Assembly (NCBI GenBank): GCA_934045075.1
Contig: OW203722.1
Span: 6,926,763-6,990,762, forward strand
Direction: 5' to 3'
Length of the DNA: 64,000 nucleotides
From: Yponomeuta sedellus
Lineage: Eukaryota; Arthropoda; Insecta; Lepidoptera; Yponomeutidae
The notes beneath the pieces are model-generated. The model saw nothing but the letters and a program-made list of their open reading frames with translations. It was not told the origin of the DNA and made no database searches. The number at the start of each line of letters is the position of its first letter. Position 1 is the first letter of the stretch. Shown here one piece after another: positions 60,546-64,000 of this stretch. The translations under genes and the position numbers were made by a program.

Positions 60546-63500
60546 TCAACAACCAACTAGTTTCTCGAGCTCCTGCCATCGTTTGGTCTCAAGATTGTTC
60601 AAGAAGTTCTGTTTCCGTTCGTTGACTGGTTCCTCTTCAGAAACAGCTGGAGCATGTCGTTGGAAATGCAATATGGCATACAGGAGATTCCATATTGTAA
60701 ACTCTGGCCATAGCACATCGGTGAAGTAGAGGACTGTGTTTGTCAGCTGAAAATTATAATATTACATTGCATAGGCTGGCTCAAAAATGAGGAGTGGAAA
60801 CGGCGAGGCTCTTGCACAGTCACATAAACATTGAAATCAAATCAATAATTACAATGCCAAGTTGTGTTGAGATCTTAATGATTATTATTATTATTTCTTA
60901 ATGATACCTTATCCTGTTACATTTTCCCGGGTAATACGATGGCACCAGTCACGCGTTATGTGGCGCTAAAATGTCTGAATTTGACAATGTTCCAGAAAGT
61001 CGCGACTTTTGACACTGAAAACACGCGACTAGCGTCGTCGTACTACTCAGGCAGCGCTGATCCTCGGTCACTAACCTCCATGGTAACTAAACGTGGAGGA
61101 CGCTGACCTCCATGGTAACTCACCGTGGAGGACACTGACCTCCATGGTACCTCACCTCACCATTGAGGTCAGTGTGCTGGGTACAAACCGAGTGTAAAGA
61201 ACTGATTGAATTTGTGTGGTACCCGCGCTCAAAAGTTTTGACGATGATATCCACCGACAGTATCCCGCGTTCGTCTGGCCAGCCGTGGATGCGGGACGCG
61301 GTCGTAGGAAATGAGAGATGTAGGTACTATCGGCGAACCTACGCGAGGGTAGGTACTAGATGTTACAGCGATTAAAGAAAAAGTATGTGATAGCAAACTT
61401 CTTTAACCTCATAGGATTAGTACCTACTTCATAGAGGTCAGAAAAGCGAACGCCAACAATGCCGTAATAGGCTAGGGGACGAAATAGAAGTAATTCTGCA
61501 CTAACATCGTACGTAATAAAGCGTACACGACGACCCACAAATTTGCTTAATTATTTATACTTATTCGAGACGCGGATAGAATACATAAATAGAACGTTTA
61601 TTTACTTTCTCTTATAATAGTAAGGCATAACATACACTTAAACTTTGCACTGTACTTTCAAGTGTATCACGGCACAGGGACGACGAGAATATCATAGGTA
61701 CCTATAAAACTCCGTGCTAAAAAATACGCATGTAAATAGATAACACTGTAGTATGTATGCTCTTACATGTAAAGGTCACAACTTAGAAAACTCTTCTATC
61801 ACCTGCCAAAGCATGAAATCGGACAACCGGACCTCCCCAGAAGTCCTGACTAAGAGCTCTGGTTCGCCCAAGTCCAAGGTCTGCGACACCAAATCCTCGT
61901 CTATGTCCTCTGCTGAAAGCTCACTGCTCTTAACCCCTTTGATCAAGTGTGAGGCTGCTCTGCTGATTTCATCACGAGCTGTAAGACGTAAACAGACAAA
62001 TTAATCAATATGGTATAGGTGCAAATGCATTAGGAGAGTAGTGTGAACAGACAGTCATGTTAAGCTCAAGAATTTCACAAATTTACATATATCATTACTG
62101 CTGACCCTTTAACTGTTTTTAAAATATTCGGAATAGAGCAGTGCAGTTTTACAATATACATATGTTTGCTAACGTACTATGCTGCTAGTGTATTCAACAA
62201 CTATAATAATAATAATTAAAGGTAGTAACTTGTTCAGTACAATACCTGTACTGTATATTAATGACAGTATATTAAAGAAGGAGGATGGAAGTCGATGGAT
62301 CTCACTCTGCTAGTTTTTAAATTAACGCAACAACAGTTATAACGAATCACCAGAGTTACTTATTGTAGTCATAACTACAGATTGTAATGGAGCAGCAAAG
62401 AGAAAATAGAAAAAAAAAATAAAAGTACAGTACCATGAATAGCATCACCCATCAATCGGTTTTAAATGTACAAACCTGTATAGGCATAAGCAATGTTAAG
62501 TCGCAGCTTGTTATTGTGTCTGGTCGCCAGCATAGCCTTCGATATCATGAGCCTCAGGTCTTCTGGTAGAAGAGACAATCGCCCTGCAACATGGAGTCTT
62601 ACACCCCACTCGTTCATTTGGTCTCTGAAATGAACAGTGTTGTCAAACAACTGCAAAGGAAGTGCTTTAAAACATAATCTTGACTGACTGACCAACAATG
62701 CACAGCCTAGCTGGTGGAGCTTTGAGATTTAGAATTAACTTTCTTTGAATACATAATATGCTAAGGATAAAGAAATTATTATCAATGTATGTGACATTTC
62801 TGTACTTACATTTCGTCTAAAAGTCTTTGAAACTTTTCTCTTGCCAAATTCATGAGTTCATTAACCTCTGCATCTGTTCTCTTAAAGTTCTCAATACTGA
62901 AGGCATAGACTGTTACTTCGGGAATGCCAAGGTCTAGGCACCACTGTAAATAAACAAGGTGCTCATCACAGAAAATAGTTTTTTAAATAGTACTACATTT
63001 TAGTAGTCAGCCCATACAATTTGTTTTGGTACAATATAAAATTTAGAAATAATATTAAAAAACATAGCTGGACAGAGCAGTGCAGGTTCTCTGTGATAAT
63101 GTAGACCATCTAAAACAATGTCCCGGGTACTGCAGCGTGCAAATGGTCTCTTCACCCATCTAGTGTGAATGAAGATACCACCGGACGCTGTATAAATCAT
63201 CTCATTACGTAGATAAGATATGATAAGAATATTCTTTATTTACGTAGATAGAGCGGTGGTAGCGGAACGGTGTTGAACGCCGGCTTCTCAATCGAGAGGT
63301 CGTGGGGTTAAACCTCAGAATGTACCAATGACTTTTATGTACATTTGTGAAGTTGAAAACATCGTAAGAACACCCTAGTGGCTGAAGTGTTAACTTACTT
63401 CAGCGCTTGCTACGTACAATGGCCCAACTATGAGGTTAAGTGCGTAAATCTCAGCCGTAACTATACATACCTTGAGCGTCTCAGAAAGTTTATCGAATCC

Positions 63501-63659
63501 TTTGTAGTGTCCAACACCGCTTTTAACGTTGTATTTCTTGGCGAAGCGCCGATTTCCATCCATTATAAAGGCTACATGCTGTGGAATTCTCCCGGTTTTA
63601 ACGACTTTGATACAAAATAGTTGGAAGAACGAAACACAGTTTTCTTTCACCCACGACAT
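60546..63659 (-). CDS. DHDDS: Dehydrodolichyl diphosphate synthase catalytic subunit
   Basis: DHDDS is the catalytic cis-prenyltransferase subunit that, with NUS1/NgBR, elongates farnesyl diphosphate with isopentenyl diphosphate to make dolichol precursors at the ER. Five exons join in phase: 63659-63471, 62943-62810, 62624-62476, 61978-61803 and 60746-60546. They give 282 aa. Seen are [15 protein letters not shown] with the catalytic Asp at residue 34, [33 protein letters not shown], and [15 protein letters not shown] at about 202-216 (substrate diphosphate-binding Arg). The aromatic [17 protein letters not shown] block follows near the end. The protein is shorter than the human one (about 333 aa) because the C-terminal helical extension is short. 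Its 3' end abuts that of FAM50. No broken exon is seen. Confidence 0.97.
60870..61802. other. DHDDS intron 4
   Basis: Apart from the minisatellite I see only non-coding DNA. Short ORFs on both strands show no homology I can recognise. Confidence 0.5.
61074..61165. repeat. 32-bp minisatellite, three copies
   Basis: ACCTCCATGGTAACT starts at 61074, 61106 and 61138. Each unit also holds a small inverted repeat (CCTCC...GGAGG). It lies in the last DHDDS intron. Confidence 0.85.
63105..63430 (+). mobile_element. SINE C pieces with tRNA-like head
   Basis: 63130-63220 carries 'cacccatctagtgtgaatga' and 'cggacgctgtataaatcatc'. 63245-63330 carries GAGCGGTGGTAGCGGAACGG with a decayed B box (GGGGTTAAACCTC). 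63345-63430 carries the body and 'cagcgcttgctacgtacaat'. DHDDS intron 1, reaching to about 40 bp from the donor of exon 1. Confidence 0.65.
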
Positions 63660-64000
63660 TATTATGGAGCAATTAAACTAGACTTTAATAGTTATAATAA
63701 CTCCCATTATCTTGAAGAACTTGAGAAAATAACAATAAACACGATTAATAATCTAGGACTGGGATAATAATTCCAAATTTCCAATTCATAAACATGTGAT
63801 GTTGTTTACACGTCAGCTGTTTTTGACAGCTGCGTTTCAAAATGATTTACCCATAAAGTAGAGTAATATATCGGGTATGAATTTACCTGACAAAATTGCT
63901 TTTCTTTTCGTGTCAGAAAATTGCTGTATCCGTATGATGCCCATCCTGACATAGTCAGTGCAGGCGGGCAAATTGATGCTCGCATATTGTTCTGAGTGCA
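63660..64000 (-). promoter_or_regulatory. Upstream region of DHDDS
   Basis: No ORF. A short inverted repeat GTCAGCTGTTTTTGACAGCTG lies at 63811-63831. No TATA box was recognised. The window ends before another gene can be seen. Confidence 0.4.

Overview
The window looks like nuclear DNA from an insect, most likely a moth or butterfly. It holds intron-rich genes with GT..AG introns, insect-type orthologues, and a dense mix of SINEs, LINE fragments, MITEs, a mariner, a Transib-like element and a DDE/SWIM DNA transposon. Lepidoptera is an inference from the repeat style, not proven. There is no bacterial, plasmid, phage or CRISPR signal.

Four host genes can be assembled exon by exon; splice signals and reading phase agree at every junction. 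(1) A plus-strand coiled-coil protein, 5'-truncated by the window edge, has 12 exons from 1 to 23960 and 472 visible residues. I could not name it. (2) A minus-strand Gemin5 (rigor mortis type) gene runs from 47756 to 26317 with 18 exons and 1249 aa. (3) A plus-strand FAM50/XAP5 gene runs from 49006 to 60383 with 6 exons and 348 aa. (4) A minus-strand DHDDS (dehydrodolichyl diphosphate synthase) gene runs from 63659 to 60546 with 5 exons and 282 aa. The first two genes converge, Gemin5 and FAM50 diverge from a 1.25 kb intergenic region, and FAM50 and DHDDS converge. At both convergent ends candidate poly(A) signals on the two strands lie only about 25 to 40 bp apart.

The introns are repeat archives. 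The 13.2 kb intron of the coiled-coil gene (2226-15465) holds a mariner carrying a SINE with a 10-bp target duplication, inside what looks like an older split repeat. It also holds a 4.3 kb Transib-like element whose transposase resembles RAG1 and is broken by a frameshift and a stop. The Gemin5 introns hold 5S-rRNA-derived SINEs, a 308-bp tandem array with a tRNA-like core inserted about 18 bp from a splice acceptor, MITEs, and a 290-bp tetranucleotide microsatellite. FAM50 intron 2 carries an antisense LINE with a 17-bp target duplication. FAM50 intron 5 carries a 4.6 kb transposon with a DDE transposase and a C-terminal SWIM finger, whose right end is split by a second inverted-repeat element.

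The genes do not form one pathway. Gemin5 acts in snRNP assembly, FAM50 is tied to spliceosomes and transcription, and DHDDS makes dolichol precursors. I found no convincing new multi-gene system. The most interesting items are the RAG1-like transposase relic, the 5S-derived SINE family, the tRNA-like tandem arrays, and the repeats crowding splice sites.
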